A stretch of 64,000 nt of DNA from an uncultured Oscillospiraceae bacterium (GCA_947626845.1 CANQTW010000001.1:1-64000); one strand, 5' to 3'; positions 16,822-25,490 are shown, counted from the first letter of the stretch. Program-made: numbers and translations. The notes: a model not told the origin generated them from the letters alone.

Positions 16822-17309
16822 TTTGTCACCTCATAGGCGGCGACGTAGCCGTGGCATATCCAGAGGGCGGAGGGGCGGGCGGAAGCCAGCCGTTTGGCGC
16901 GGCTCCGGGACACCCAGAAGCTTTTTGTGCCCTCGGCGGTCTCCACGTCCACGGCCAGGGCGGTGATGCTCTTTTTGATGCGCAGCCAGCGGCGGGTCAC
17001 CTGGACGCGGCCCTCCACGCGCTGGCGTTCCCCCTCCCGGAGGGTGCCGGCGTGGCCCAGCTCCCGGCGGGCGGCGCCCACCGTGAAGATGGCGCAGTAG
17101 AGGACGATCCAGCCGGAGACGGTGCTGACGGCGATGGCCGCAAGCTCCATGCGCTGGGCGTTCCCGGTGGTGGTCAGCGCCGCCAGGGCGATACACACGC
17201 CCAGGGCCAGGAGCGAGAAGAGGAAAAGGCCGCAGGTCCAGGTTTTGATCCTCCGCCGGAGACCGGCTATGTCCGCGTCGGTGTAAAGCTCCACAGGAGC
17301 GTCGGTCAT
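16818..17309 (-). CDS. Hypothetical membrane protein with two transmembrane helices
   Basis: The product is about 163 residues. Two hydrophobic segments (LFLFSLLALGVCIALAAL and LAAIAVSTVSGWIVLYCAIF) follow a short cytoplasmic N-terminus. The C-terminal ~85 residues read like a small beta-rich soluble domain (GERQRVEGRVQVTRRWLRIKKSITALAVDVET). ATG at 17309 is chosen because AAAGGTGG lies 8 bases upstream, whereas the GTG at 17321 overlaps that site. It is coupled to the downstream membrane protein by a 4-bp overlap. No family is recognised; a pair acting together at the membrane is all that context suggests. Confidence 0.72.
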   Translation of the reverse strand: MTDAPVELYTDADIAGLRRRIKTWTCGLFLFSLLALGVCIALAALTTTGNAQRMELAAIAVSTVSGWIVLYCAIFTVGAARRELGHAGTLREGERQRVEGRVQVTRRWLRIKKSITALAVDVETAEGTKSFWVSRSRAKRLASARPSALWICHGYVAAYEVTK

Positions 17310-17393
17310 CGCGTTTCCCACCTTTCGACATTATATATGGAGTATAACATATTTTGGCGGGTTCTTCAAGGGGGTGGAGTTATTTATAAGGGT

Positions 17394-17658
17394 TCCGCCC
17401 TTATAGGGCGGAGGGGGATTTATTGCCCTGCCAGGGCGGGGGATTTCCGCCGAGTGGCGGAGGGGGTGCCCGCCTGACAGGCGGGCGAGGGATTTCCGCC
17501 GAGCGGCGAAGGGGGATTTACTTTCTCCTCTTTTGTGTTGACAAAAGAGGAGAAAGTAACAAAGAGGAGAAAAACAACCAGAGGGGGGATTTCGATTTCC
17601 CCCCTCTGGACACCCCCTTAAAACGACCAGAGGGGGGGCTTGCGAGCCCCCCATCTGG
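17394..17658. repeat. Array of eight hairpins joined by GGGGGATTT-like connectors
   Basis: Inverted repeats lie at 17394-17412, 17425-17437, 17447-17460, 17468-17486, 17497-17509, 17520-17557, 17578-17609 and 17627-17658. The first five are 13-19 bp palindromes followed by (A)GGGGGATTT or close variants. The sixth has a perfect 17-bp stem with a GTTG loop. The last two share CCAGAGGGGGG arms. No gene is seen in 17310-17833 apart from this array and the tldD promoter. Confidence 0.85.
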
Positions 17659-17768
17659 ATTCCCCCCAGGGATCGCCCGCGGGAAGGCATCCCGTAGGGG
17701 CCGCCGCCCAGGTTGGCCCATATCCTTTAATTCGCGGCGGATTTTTTCATAAACCGCAACCGACGCTA

Positions 17769-17797
17769 TTGAAAATAAGGCAAAAATATGGTAATCT
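17769..17797 (+). promoter_or_regulatory. Promoter of tldD-tldE
   Basis: TTGAAA (17769-17774), 17 bp and TAATCT (17792-17797) precede the tldD start by about 36 bp, in a stretch clearly richer in A and T than its flanks. Confidence 0.65.
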
Positions 17798-17833
17798 TTT
17801 ATGGAATAAGCTTTTTATCCGGGAGGGGTACAA

Positions 17834-19216
17834 ATGATTTCAAAAGCGCTATGTGAGCGCGTACTCAAGCGCGCGGCATCCACCGGCGCGGACTATGCCG
17901 AGCTGTTCGCGGAGAACACCCTGAACCACTCCATCGAGATGGTGGGCGGGAAGGTGGACGCCATCAACGACAACGTCATTGCCGGCGCGGCGATAAGGGT
18001 CTACAAGGGCCTCAGAAGCGTCATGGCCTCCACCGTGGACACCAGCGAGGAGGGCCTGATGCGGTGCGCCCAGCGGGTGGCCGACGCCCTGGGGGAGGGA
18101 AAGGCGGAGATCGCCATCCATCTCTCCGAGCAGGTGATCGCCAACATCCACCCGGTCCTGGACGCGCCCTCCAGCGTGGCTAACCGGCGGAAGGTGGATA
18201 TCCTCCGGGCCGCCAGCAACGCCGCGAAGGAGTATGACGAGGCCGTGCGCCAGGTGACGGGCCGGTTCCTGGATGTGGATCACAACATCCTGATCGCCAG
18301 CACCGACGGCGTATACGCCCAGGACCGGCAGATCCGCACACGCCTGGCTGTCAGCGCCGTGGCGGAGATGAACGGCCAGACCCAGACGGGCTCCTGCTCC
18401 CCCGGACGGCGGATGGGCATGGAGATGTTCGACGGGCTGATCGATCCCGCGGCGGTGGGCCGGGAGGCCGCCCGCCAGGCGGTGGTCATGGCCGGAGCCG
18501 GATACTGTCCGGCGGGGGTGATGCCCGTGGCCATTGAGAACGGCTTCGGCGGCGTCATCTTCCACGAGGCCTGCGGGCACTCCCTGGAGGCCAGCTCCGT
18601 GGCCTACAACGCCAGCCAGTTCTGCGGGAAGCTGGGCCAGAAGATCGCCAGCGACAAGGTCACCGCCATCGACGACGGCACCATCCCCAACGCCTGGGGC
18701 TCCATCAACATCGATGACGAGGGCACGCCCTCCCGCAGGAGGGTCCTCATCGAGAAGGGCGTCCTCAAGACCTATATGATCGACAAGTTCAACGGGCGGC
18801 GCATGGGGATGGAATCCACCGCCAGCTCCCGCCGGGAGAGCTACTCCTACACCCCCACGTCCCGCATGACCAACACCTACATAGCCGCGGGGGAGGACCG
18901 CAACGAGGACATCATCGCCTCCATCGAGTACGGCCTCTACGCCAAGAAGATGGGCGGCGGCTCGGTGAATCCCGTCACGGGCGAGTTCAACTTCGCCGTG
19001 GACGAGGGCTACATCGTAAGAAACGGCAGGATCTGCGAGCCTGTCCGGGGCGCGTCCCTGGTGGGCAAGGGCTCCGAGATCATTCAGAAGATAGATATGG
19101 TGGGTACGGATATGGATATGGGCCAGGGCATGTGCGGCTCCTCCTCCGGCTCCATCCCCACCAACGTGGGCCAGCCCCTGATCCGCGTCTCCAGCATCAC
19201 CGTGGGCGGCAGATAA
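17834..19216 (+). CDS. tldD: Metalloprotease TldD
   Basis: The product is 460 residues, the usual TldD length. The family zinc motif HExxxH is present as H244-E-A-C-G-H249 in GGVIFHEACGHSLEAS. The C-terminus has the typical GSGG-like stretch (MGQGMCGSSSGSIPTNVGQPLIRVSSITVGG). Ribosome site GGGAGGGG precedes the ATG. TldD forms a heterodimer with TldE, encoded 12 bp downstream, that degrades unfolded peptides and trims modified peptides such as microcins in characterised systems. It is cytoplasmic. No peptide-maturation genes are nearby, so a housekeeping proteolysis role is the safer reading. Confidence 0.95.
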   Translation: MISKALCERVLKRAASTGADYAELFAENTLNHSIEMVGGKVDAINDNVIAGAAIRVYKGLRSVMASTVDTSEEGLMRCAQRVADALGEGKAEIAIHLSEQVIANIHPVLDAPSSVANRRKVDILRAASNAAKEYDEAVRQVTGRFLDVDHNILIASTDGVYAQDRQIRTRLAVSAVAEMNGQTQTGSCSPGRRMGMEMFDGLIDPAAVGREAARQAVVMAGAGYCPAGVMPVAIENGFGGVIFHEACGHSLEASSVAYNASQFCGKLGQKIASDKVTAIDDGTIPNAWGSINIDDEGTPSRRRVLIEKGVLKTYMIDKFNGRRMGMESTASSRRESYSYTPTSRMTNTYIAAGEDRNEDIIASIEYGLYAKKMGGGSVNPVTGEFNFAVDEGYIVRNGRICEPVRGASLVGKGSEIIQKIDMVGTDMDMGQGMCGSSSGSIPTNVGQPLIRVSSITVGGR

Positions 19217-19228
19217 GGAGGGTTTGAC

Positions 19229-20572
19229 ATGACATTTGAAGAGTTCAAAAACGCCGTGATCGCCGAGGCCCGTCAGAGGGGCATCGAGGACTACGAGCTG
19301 TATTACGCCCAGTATGACGCCATCAGCGTCGAGGCGTTCAGGCATGAGATCAGCGAATTTTCCACTGGGATTGAGGGCGGCGTCTGCTTCCGCTGCGCCG
19401 TGGGCGGCCACATGGGCTACGCCTCCACCGAGGAGCTGAGCCCGGACGGGGCGGCGGCCCTTGTGCGCCGCGCCGCCGAAAACGCCGTCACCCTGGAGAG
19501 CGACGAAACGCCCCTGCTGGTGGCGGGCGGGCAGACCTATGAGGCGCATAAGCCGGAGGAGTATCCGCTCCCCGACGCCGCCGGTCTTGTGAGGACCGTC
19601 CTGGAGATGCAGGACATGATGCTGGGCTCGGACCCCGCCGTGCTGGACAACAGCCAGAGCGGGGCGTATGTCAGCGCCAACACCGTGGCCATCTGCAACT
19701 CCCGCGGGCTTGATCTCAAGCACACCTCCCGTAGCGCCGCGCTGATGGCCATGCCCATCGTAGGCGACGGGCAGGAGATGAGCAACGCCTATGAGATGAA
19801 GCGCGGGGACTTCGCCAAGATAGACCGGGCCGAGGTCATCGCCAAGGCCGTGAAAAAGGCCAAGGACAGCCTGGGCGGCGGCGTCCCCGCCACGGGGGCC
19901 ATGCCCGTGGTCTTCTCCCCGGAGGCCATGAGCTCGCTGCTGGGCACCTTCTCCCAGGCCTTCTCCTCCGAGATGGCCCAGAAGGGCCTCTCCGCCCTGC
20001 GCGGCAAGGAGGGGCAGACGGTGGCCGGCGCCAACGTCACCTTAGTGGACGACCCGTTCTTCGAGGGCAGCGCCATGATGCCCTTTGATGACGAGGGCTC
20101 CCCCACCCACAAAAAGAACGTCATTGAAAACGGCAGGCTGGTGACGCTCCTCTATAACCTCCAGACCGCCGCCAAGGCAGGGAAGGCCACCACCGGAAAC
20201 GGCGCCAAAGCGGGCTACGCCTCCAAGGTGGGCGTGCGGCCCTTCGTCATGTATCTGGCCCCCGGCGAAAAGACCGAGGAGGAGCTTCTCAAGGAGGCCG
20301 GAAACGGGGTGTACATCAACATGCTGGGCGGCCTCCACGCCGGAGCCAACCCCATCTCCGGGGATTTCTCCCTCCAGAGCGGCGGCTTCCTCATTGAGGA
20401 CGGCAAGAAGGCCGCGCCTGTCAAGTCCTTTACGGTGGCGGGGAATTTCTTCACCATGCTCAACGCGATCCGCGATATCGCCTCCAACCTGGAGCCCCCC
20501 AGAGGCGGCGGCTCCACTGGCTTCACCTCCCCCAGCGTCCTGGTGGACGGGCTCACCGTGGCCGGGAAATAA
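19229..20572 (+). CDS. pmbA: TldD/PmbA-family subunit TldE
   Basis: The product is 447 residues. It shares the TldD fold (IAEARQRGIEDYELYYAQYDAISVEAFRHEI at the start) but lacks the HExxxH motif, as expected for the non-catalytic TldE/PmbA partner. Near the C-terminus GGLHAGANPISGDFSLQSGGFLIEDG is a family hallmark. Its start lies 12 bp after tldD with GGAGGG as ribosome site, so the pair is one operon driven from 17769-17797. The partner contributes to the closed proteolytic chamber. A hairpin followed by a short T-run (20590-20615) ends the operon or partly separates it from the amidohydrolase gene. Confidence 0.94.
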   Translation: MTFEEFKNAVIAEARQRGIEDYELYYAQYDAISVEAFRHEISEFSTGIEGGVCFRCAVGGHMGYASTEELSPDGAAALVRRAAENAVTLESDETPLLVAGGQTYEAHKPEEYPLPDAAGLVRTVLEMQDMMLGSDPAVLDNSQSGAYVSANTVAICNSRGLDLKHTSRSAALMAMPIVGDGQEMSNAYEMKRGDFAKIDRAEVIAKAVKKAKDSLGGGVPATGAMPVVFSPEAMSSLLGTFSQAFSSEMAQKGLSALRGKEGQTVAGANVTLVDDPFFEGSAMMPFDDEGSPTHKKNVIENGRLVTLLYNLQTAAKAGKATTGNGAKAGYASKVGVRPFVMYLAPGEKTEEELLKEAGNGVYINMLGGLHAGANPISGDFSLQSGGFLIEDGKKAAPVKSFTVAGNFFTMLNAIRDIASNLEPPRGGGSTGFTSPSVLVDGLTVAGK

Positions 20573-20589
20573 CCATTGATCTAAGTATG

Positions 20590-20615
20590 GGCCGGAGCTG
20601 TCTCCGGCCCCTTTT
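20590..20615 (+). terminator. Hairpin with short T-run after tldE
   Basis: GGGCCGGAG and CTCCGGCCC close a short loop, followed by CTTTTG. The ribosome site of the next gene starts almost at once, so read-through is likely to be partial. Confidence 0.65.
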
Positions 20616-20630
20616 GCAGGAGGGTAAACT

Positions 20631-21782
20631 ATGCTTCTCATTAAAAACGGCCTCGTCCACGACGCCGTACACCGCGACCCCTACGCCGCGGACATCCTCG
20701 CCGGCGAGGGGAAGATCGTGAAGATCGGGGCGGAGCTTTCCGCGCCGGAGGGCGCGCGGGTCCTGGACGCCACGGGCCTCAACGTCTGGCCGGGCTTTGT
20801 GGACGCCCACACCCACATCGGCCTGGACGGCTCCGGCATCGGCTTCGAGGGCCGGGACTACAACGAGATGAACGACATCTGCTGTCCCCAGCTGCGGGCC
20901 ATCGACGGCATCAACCCCATGGACCCCAGTCTCAGGACTGCCAGGGAGGCCGGCGTCACCACCGTCTGCACCGGCCCCGGCAGCGCCAACGTCCTGGGCG
21001 GCACCTTCACCGCCATCAAGACCGTTGGCCGGCGGGTGGACGACATGATCGTGAAGGCCGAGACGGCCATGAAGTGCGCCTTCGGGGAGAACCCCAAGCG
21101 CTGCTATAAGGACAAGTGCGACTCCAGCCGCATGTCCACCGCCGCCATCCTCCGCCGCGCCCTTTTTGAGGCCAGGGACTACAAGGCCCGAAAGGACGCC
21201 GCGGGCGGCGACGCGGCCAAGCTGCCCAAATTCGACATGAAGATGGAGGCCCTGATCCCCGTCCTGGAGAAAAAGATCCCCCTGAAGGCCCACGCCCACC
21301 AGGCCAACGACATCTTCACCGCCCTGCGCATCGCCCGCGAGTTCGATGTGAACATCACCTTGGAGCACGTGACCGAGGGGCACCTGATCGTGGAGGAGCT
21401 GGCCGCCGAGGGCGTGCCCCTGGCCGTTGGCCCCACCCTGACCCATGCCAGCAAATTCGAGCTGCAGAACAAGAGCTGGGAGACCCCCGGCGTACTGGCG
21501 AAGGCCGGGTGCCAGGTGTCCATCATCACGGACAATTCCGTCATCCCCCAGCAGTACCTGCCCCTGTGCGCCGGCATGGCCGTCAAGGCGGGCATGGACC
21601 CCTTCGACGCCCTCCGCGCCATCACCGTCAACGCCGCGAAGCACGCGGGCGTCGGGGACCGGGTGGGCTCCCTGGAGGCCGGTAAGGACGCCGACATCGT
21701 TCTCACCGACGGCTGCCCCTTCGAGGTCTTCCACACCGTCAAGGCCGTGGTCATCAACGGGAACGTGGTCTTTGAACCCTGA
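20631..21782 (+). CDS. Amidohydrolase-superfamily protein
   Basis: This 383-residue protein has a composite beta domain at both ends and a metal-dependent TIM barrel. Visible ligand motifs are DAHTHIG (HxH after beta-strand 1), KAHAHQAND, TLEHVTEGH and the aspartate in TDNSV. The C-terminus closes with VGSLEAGKDADIVLTDGCPFEVFHTVKAVVINGNVVFEP, the standard end of imidazolonepropionase-related amidohydrolases. It should hydrolyse a cyclic amide, amidine or dipeptide-like bond in the cytoplasm; the substrate cannot be assigned. Its position after tldD-tldE could mean peptide turnover, but an independent unit is equally possible. Confidence 0.88.
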   Translation: MLLIKNGLVHDAVHRDPYAADILAGEGKIVKIGAELSAPEGARVLDATGLNVWPGFVDAHTHIGLDGSGIGFEGRDYNEMNDICCPQLRAIDGINPMDPSLRTAREAGVTTVCTGPGSANVLGGTFTAIKTVGRRVDDMIVKAETAMKCAFGENPKRCYKDKCDSSRMSTAAILRRALFEARDYKARKDAAGGDAAKLPKFDMKMEALIPVLEKKIPLKAHAHQANDIFTALRIAREFDVNITLEHVTEGHLIVEELAAEGVPLAVGPTLTHASKFELQNKSWETPGVLAKAGCQVSIITDNSVIPQQYLPLCAGMAVKAGMDPFDALRAITVNAAKHAGVGDRVGSLEAGKDADIVLTDGCPFEVFHTVKAVVINGNVVFEP

Positions 21783-21866
21783 CCCGCCCGTGCCGCATAT
21801 CGAATTCCCGCATCGCCCCTAAAACGGTTGCGGCTTCGCCGCGTATTTAAAAATCGGGCCGCCGGC

Positions 21867-21987
21867 GTCGTCGCGGAACACGCTTAACCTCGCCGCCACG
21901 CAAGCGTGACGGCTCAGGCGCAGTGTTCGCTCCTCCTTTCCCCATCGGGCAACAGCCCGATGGGGGCCCCATTGCGGCCCCTACAAC
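21867..21987 (+). repeat. Composite repeat copy C1 with GTAGGGGC-type palindrome
   Basis: It holds the module GTCGTCGCGGAACACGCTT (21867-21885), a GGCTCAGGCGCAGTGTTCGC module (21911-21930) and the palindrome CCCATCGGGC/GCCCGATGGG (21941-21963). A CCCCTACAAC end follows. Copies C2 (29973-30190) and C3 (51007-51170) share these modules. No gene is seen in 21783-22023. Confidence 0.75.
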
Positions 21988-22023
21988 TTATAATGTATAT
22001 ACAAAAATTCGCCACGCCGCTCT

Positions 22024-22896
22024 CTACGCTCTCCTGACCGCCAGCAGGCCGGCCAGGTCGTCGAAGAAGGCGGTATCGGCAAAGGCGCCGGCAAGGGCGT
22101 CCCTGGCGGCGACGGTCTCGGCCAGCACCAGCTCTTCCGCCGCCTCCGCGCCCAGGAGGGAGGCGTAGGTGGGCTTTTCGTTCTTCGCGTCGGAGCCGAT
22201 GGGCTTGCCCAGCTCCGCCTCGGTGGAGGTGATATCCAGGATATCGTCCCTTATCTGGAAGGCCCTGGCCAGGTGGAGGCCGTAGCCCTCGGCGGCGGCC
22301 AGCTCCTCCTCCGTCCCCCCGGCGGCGATGACGCCCAGGGCGCAGGCGGCGCGGATAAGGGCGCCGGTCTTCAGGTCGTTTATGTACGTAAGCCCCGCAA
22401 GGGAGCGGTCCGAATCCCCGGCGGTATCCAGCTCCTGCCCGCCGCACATGCCGGCGGCTCCGGCGCAGACGGCCAGGTATTTGGCGGCTCTGACAGCCCG
22501 CTCCGGCGGGATGGGCGCGGAGAGGGCGGTCTCAAAGGCGGCGGCCTGCAGGGCGTCCCCGGCCACGGTGGCGCGGCCCTCGCCGTAGACCACGTGGCAG
22601 GTGGGCTTGCCCCGCCGGAGGCCGTCGTCGTCCATGCAGGGCAGGTCGTCGTGGATAAGGGAGTAGGTGTGGATCATCTCCACCGCCAGGGCCAGGGGCA
22701 TGGCGGCGGAACTGTCTCCCCCGGCGGCCTCGCAGAACTTCAGCGTCAGGATGGGCCTTAACCGCTTGCCGCCGGCCAGCAGGGAGTAGCCCATGGCCTC
22801 GGTGAGCTTTTGATAGGGCGTACCGGCGGACAGGCGCCCCGCAAGCTCCGCCTCCACCCGCGCTTTCAGGGCGGATAGCTCATTGGCCAGCTCCAT
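22024..22896 (-). CDS. ispA: Short-chain polyprenyl (farnesyl/geranyl) diphosphate synthase
   Basis: The product is about 290 residues. The first Asp-rich motif is HDDLPCMDDDGLRRG and the second is RDDILDIT, the two Mg-diphosphate binding sites of trans-prenyltransferases. GGKRLRP near the N-terminus binds isopentenyl diphosphate. Residues just before the first Asp-rich motif (HTYSLIH) fit bacterial C15 farnesyl diphosphate synthases. ATG at 22896 overlaps the xseB stop (TGATG), with GGAG at the correct distance. In Bacillus-type genomes ispA follows xseA-xseB, as here. It supplies precursors for undecaprenyl phosphate and quinones. A dxs gene, often next, is not in this window. Confidence 0.94.
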   Translation of the reverse strand: MELANELSALKARVEAELAGRLSAGTPYQKLTEAMGYSLLAGGKRLRPILTLKFCEAAGGDSSAAMPLALAVEMIHTYSLIHDDLPCMDDDGLRRGKPTCHVVYGEGRATVAGDALQAAAFETALSAPIPPERAVRAAKYLAVCAGAAGMCGGQELDTAGDSDRSLAGLTYINDLKTGALIRAACALGVIAAGGTEEELAAAEGYGLHLARAFQIRDDILDITSTEAELGKPIGSDAKNEKPTYASLLGAEAAEELVLAETVAARDALAGAFADTAFFDDLAGLLAVRRA

Positions 22897-23129
22897 CACT
22901 CCGTCTCCTGAAAGGGCGTCTCCACAGGCGCGCCGTCGGGGCCGCGGGAGAGGGTGACGATCTTCTGCTCGGCCTGGTCAAGCACCTTTCCACAGGAGCG
23001 GATCAGGCCCGTGCCCTCCTCAAAGAGGCCCAGAGCCTCCTCCAGGGGCCGGTCGCCCTTCTCCAGGGCCTTGACGATCTCGTCCAGGCGGGCAAGGGAC
23101 TGTTCAAAGGTAAGTTTCTTGGTGGGCAT
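22896..23129 (-). CDS. xseB: Exodeoxyribonuclease VII small subunit
   Basis: The 77-residue product matches the usual 70-85 residues of XseB. It contains the family pattern TFEQSLARLDEIVKALEKGDRPLEEALGLFEEGTGLIRSCGKVLDQAEQKI, an antiparallel helical hairpin. Several copies wrap around one XseA subunit to form exonuclease VII, which degrades single-stranded DNA to short oligonucleotides. It is 43 bp downstream of xseA and coupled by a one-base overlap with ispA. Confidence 0.95.
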   Translation of the reverse strand: MPTKKLTFEQSLARLDEIVKALEKGDRPLEEALGLFEEGTGLIRSCGKVLDQAEQKIVTLSRGPDGAPVETPFQETE

Positions 23130-23172
23130 AGGCGCCTCCTTGGTAGTTGAAAAACCAGCCGGATGTCCGGCC

Positions 23173-24366
23173 TTACAGCACTTTACAGTCGATCTCGTCC
23201 TTTTGCAGCTTCAGGGTGAACCCGTCGCCGCTTTGGACGTCCTTTTTGTTCTTGATGACCCTGCCGTCCGGCCTGACGGCGATGGCGTAGCCCCGGCCCA
23301 GGACCTTCAGGGGACTCATGGCGTCCAGCCGCGCGGCCTTCTCGGCAAAGGCCCGCCTGGCCTCCGCCAGGGCGGCGGACATCAGGGACGCCAGCCGTTC
23401 GCTCCTGGTATCCAGTGTCTGGCGGCACACGTCCAGATAGTTTTTGGGGTCCCGCAGCACGGGCCGCTGGGCCAGAGCGTCCAGCCGCTCCCGCTCCCGC
23501 CGGAGGCGTTTTTCCACGCTTGAAGCCAGACGGGCGGCGCTCTCCCGCACCCCGGCGCGCAGATCGGCGATGTCCGGCGACACAAGCTCCGCGGCGTTGG
23601 AGGGCGTGGCGGCCCGGAGGTCGGCCACAAAGTCCGAGATGGTCACATCCGGCTCATGGCCCACGGCGGAGACGACGGGGAGGGGGCAGTCATAGATGGC
23701 CCTGGCCACCCGCTCGTCGTTGAAGCACCACAGGTCCTCCATGCTCCCGCCGCCACGGCCCACGATGAGCACGTCGGCCACGCCGTATTTTCCGGCGTAA
23801 CGGATGGCGGCGGCGATCTCCGGCGGGGCCTCCTCGCCCTGGACGCGCACCGGCAGAAGCAGGAGCTTCGCCACGGGCCAGCGCTTGCGCAGGACCCGAA
23901 TGATGTCGTGTACCGCCGCGCCGGCGGCGCTGGTGACGATGCCCACCCGCAGGGGGAACAGCGGTAGGGGCTTTTTGTGGGCGGGGTCGAAAAGCCCCTC
24001 CTTGTAGAGCTTCTCCTTCAGCTGTTCAAAGGCCATCTGCAGGTCCCCCACCCCGTCGGGGGTGATGGACGTAACGTACAGCTGGTACGCCCCGTCACGG
24101 GGGTAGACCGTGACCCGGCCCAGGGCGATGACCTTCATGCCGTCCTGGGGCCGGAAGCGCAGCCGGACGGCGCTGGATTTGAACATGACGCATTTGAGCG
24201 CCCCGCCGGCGTCCTTCATGGTGAAGTAGTGGTGGCCGGAGGGATAGACCTTGTAATTGGACAGCTCCCCGCGGATGTAGATGTTCTCCAGTCGGGGCAT
24301 GGAGTCGAAAACGCGCTTTAAATACTCGTTCAGCTCCGTTACGGTCAGGATATTGCGCTCATCCAC
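23173..24366 (-). CDS. xseA: Exodeoxyribonuclease VII large subunit
   Basis: The product is 397 residues, typical for XseA. It begins with an OB-fold (TVTELNEYLKRVFDSMPRLENIYIRGELSNYKVYPSGHHYFTMKD). The catalytic core carries VGIVTSAAGAAVHDI, DVLIVGRGGGSMEDLWCFNDE and PVVSAVGHEPDVTISDFVADLRAATPSNAAEL. A long coiled-coil region follows (SSVEKRLRRERERLDALAQRP). Its start overlaps the upstream TsaD-like gene by 8 bp. The protein pairs with XseB to make the ssDNA exonuclease used in repair and recombination. Confidence 0.95.
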   Translation of the reverse strand: MDERNILTVTELNEYLKRVFDSMPRLENIYIRGELSNYKVYPSGHHYFTMKDAGGALKCVMFKSSAVRLRFRPQDGMKVIALGRVTVYPRDGAYQLYVTSITPDGVGDLQMAFEQLKEKLYKEGLFDPAHKKPLPLFPLRVGIVTSAAGAAVHDIIRVLRKRWPVAKLLLLPVRVQGEEAPPEIAAAIRYAGKYGVADVLIVGRGGGSMEDLWCFNDERVARAIYDCPLPVVSAVGHEPDVTISDFVADLRAATPSNAAELVSPDIADLRAGVRESAARLASSVEKRLRRERERLDALAQRPVLRDPKNYLDVCRQTLDTRSERLASLMSAALAEARRAFAEKAARLDAMSPLKVLGRGYAIAVRPDGRVIKNKKDVQSGDGFTLKLQKDEIDCKVL

Positions 24367-25279
24367 GGGCGTTCACCGCCCTCCAGGTGAGGATGGCCGT
24401 ACCCATGGCGTTGTCGGTGGAATACCGGGGCTGGGCGAAGATCCCCTCCGGGGTCATGGCCCGCAGGAGGGAGTTGGACGCCACGCCGCCGGAGTACAGC
24501 ACCGGCAGGCCGCCGCAGCGCTTTCGCGCCTCCGCCGTGGCCTGATGGACGGCGCGGATGACGCTGGCCAGGGAGAAATACGCGATCTCGGCGTCAGGCG
24601 CACCCGCTTTGCGCATCTCGTGCATCTTGTGCTCCACGCCGGAGAGGGAGAAATAACAGCCGTCCTTTTTGGGCAGGTAGGACTTCTTCTCCACGGCCTC
24701 CCCGGAGAGCTTGTCCAGGGCCTTTCCGGAGGGGAACTGAAGGCCCAAAAGCTGGCCTGTGCGGTCAATGAGCTGTCCGGCGGACACGTCCCTGGTGCCG
24801 CCCACGATCTCACACCGCACAGCCACCCCCGCGGGGCGCACAAGCAGCAGCTCCGTGGTGCCTCCGGACAGGTGCCAGGCCAGATGGGGCGTGTCCAGAA
24901 GCTCCATATGCCCCGCCGACCAGGCCGCGGCGGCGATGTGGCCCTGCTGGTGGGAGAAGCCGAAATAGGGGACCTTCATAAAATGGGCCAGCGCCCTGGC
25001 CTGGGCCACGCCGGCCAAAAAGCAGGGCATGTAGCTGCCCTCCGTCTCCCTGGGGGTCTCGGAGGCGCCCACGGCAATGGCGGCGCCGTCAAAAGGGAGG
25101 GCGTCCACGATCTCCGGCAGGCGGCGGACATGGGAAAAAAGAGCGTCCGACTGGCGAAGGCCCAGCTCACCGGGCTTCACATCCAGCAGGCGTCCCGCGT
25201 TTTCGCCCCCCTCCCCGTCAAAATAGGCGCAGGAGGTGGTGTAGTTGGAGGTGTCAAAGGCAACGGCGATCTTTTTCAT
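24359..25279 (-). CDS. TsaD/Kae1-family paralog (M22-like), function unassigned
   Basis: This 306-residue protein has the ASKHA-fold landmarks of the TsaD family: an N-terminal phosphate loop (VAFDTSNYTTSCA), the metal-binding HxxxH as H-Q-Q-G-H in GFSHQQGHIAAAAWS, AWHLSGGTTELLLV, and YSGGVASNSLLRAM. It is shorter than true TsaD (~340 residues), lacks the usual opening MKILAIETSCDET, and has the insertion ELGLRQSDALFSHVRRLP. I read it as the Clostridia paralog found next to xseA, not as the t6A enzyme. Its start codon directly abuts a ~206-bp repeat and lacks a clear ribosome site. tsaE and tsaB lie at 31.9-33.0 kb. Confidence 0.82.
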   Translation of the reverse strand: MKKIAVAFDTSNYTTSCAYFDGEGGENAGRLLDVKPGELGLRQSDALFSHVRRLPEIVDALPFDGAAIAVGASETPRETEGSYMPCFLAGVAQARALAHFMKVPYFGFSHQQGHIAAAAWSAGHMELLDTPHLAWHLSGGTTELLLVRPAGVAVRCEIVGGTRDVSAGQLIDRTGQLLGLQFPSGKALDKLSGEAVEKKSYLPKKDGCYFSLSGVEHKMHEMRKAGAPDAEIAYFSLASVIRAVHQATAEARKRCGGLPVLYSGGVASNSLLRAMTPEGIFAQPRYSTDNAMGTAILTWRAVNARG

Positions 25280-25490
25280 TCAACTTGTCAAAACCCAATT
25301 TCTTCAAATTCTATATCTTTTCCGGCGGCATGCGCGTCGGAAAAAATCCCTTTTGCCGCCCAAGTGTGCGCTCCGCGAGCGTGAAGGGCGACGGCAGGGT
25401 GATTTTCTCTGAATTTCGCAAAATTCAGAGAAAATTTCCCGCACGTTCCCCTTGGCATCGAAAGCCCGTCAGGGCTTTCGAGCCAGTTCA
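25280..25490 (-). repeat. Dispersed ~206-bp non-coding repeat, copy A
   Basis: It fills the whole gap between nusB and the TsaD-like gene. Read on the minus strand it matches 41160-41365 almost end to end. Shared stretches include AAGGGGAACGTGCGGG, CTCTGAATTTTGCGAAATTC, GCACACTTGGGC and ATTTTTTCCGACGC. An internal palindrome (TTTCTCTGAATTT.../...AAATTCAGAGAAA) and a CCCTGACGGG hairpin are present. The nusB stop codon lies at its edge. Confidence 0.9.

Noticed and set aside
17394..17658. CRISPR array
   Set aside because: The palindromes differ from each other, the constant part is a ~9-base connector, and no cas genes are nearby.
24359..25279. Annotation as the canonical t6A enzyme TsaD
   Set aside because: It lacks the TsaD N-terminal signature, is ~35 residues short and has a family-specific insertion, so it was called a paralog.
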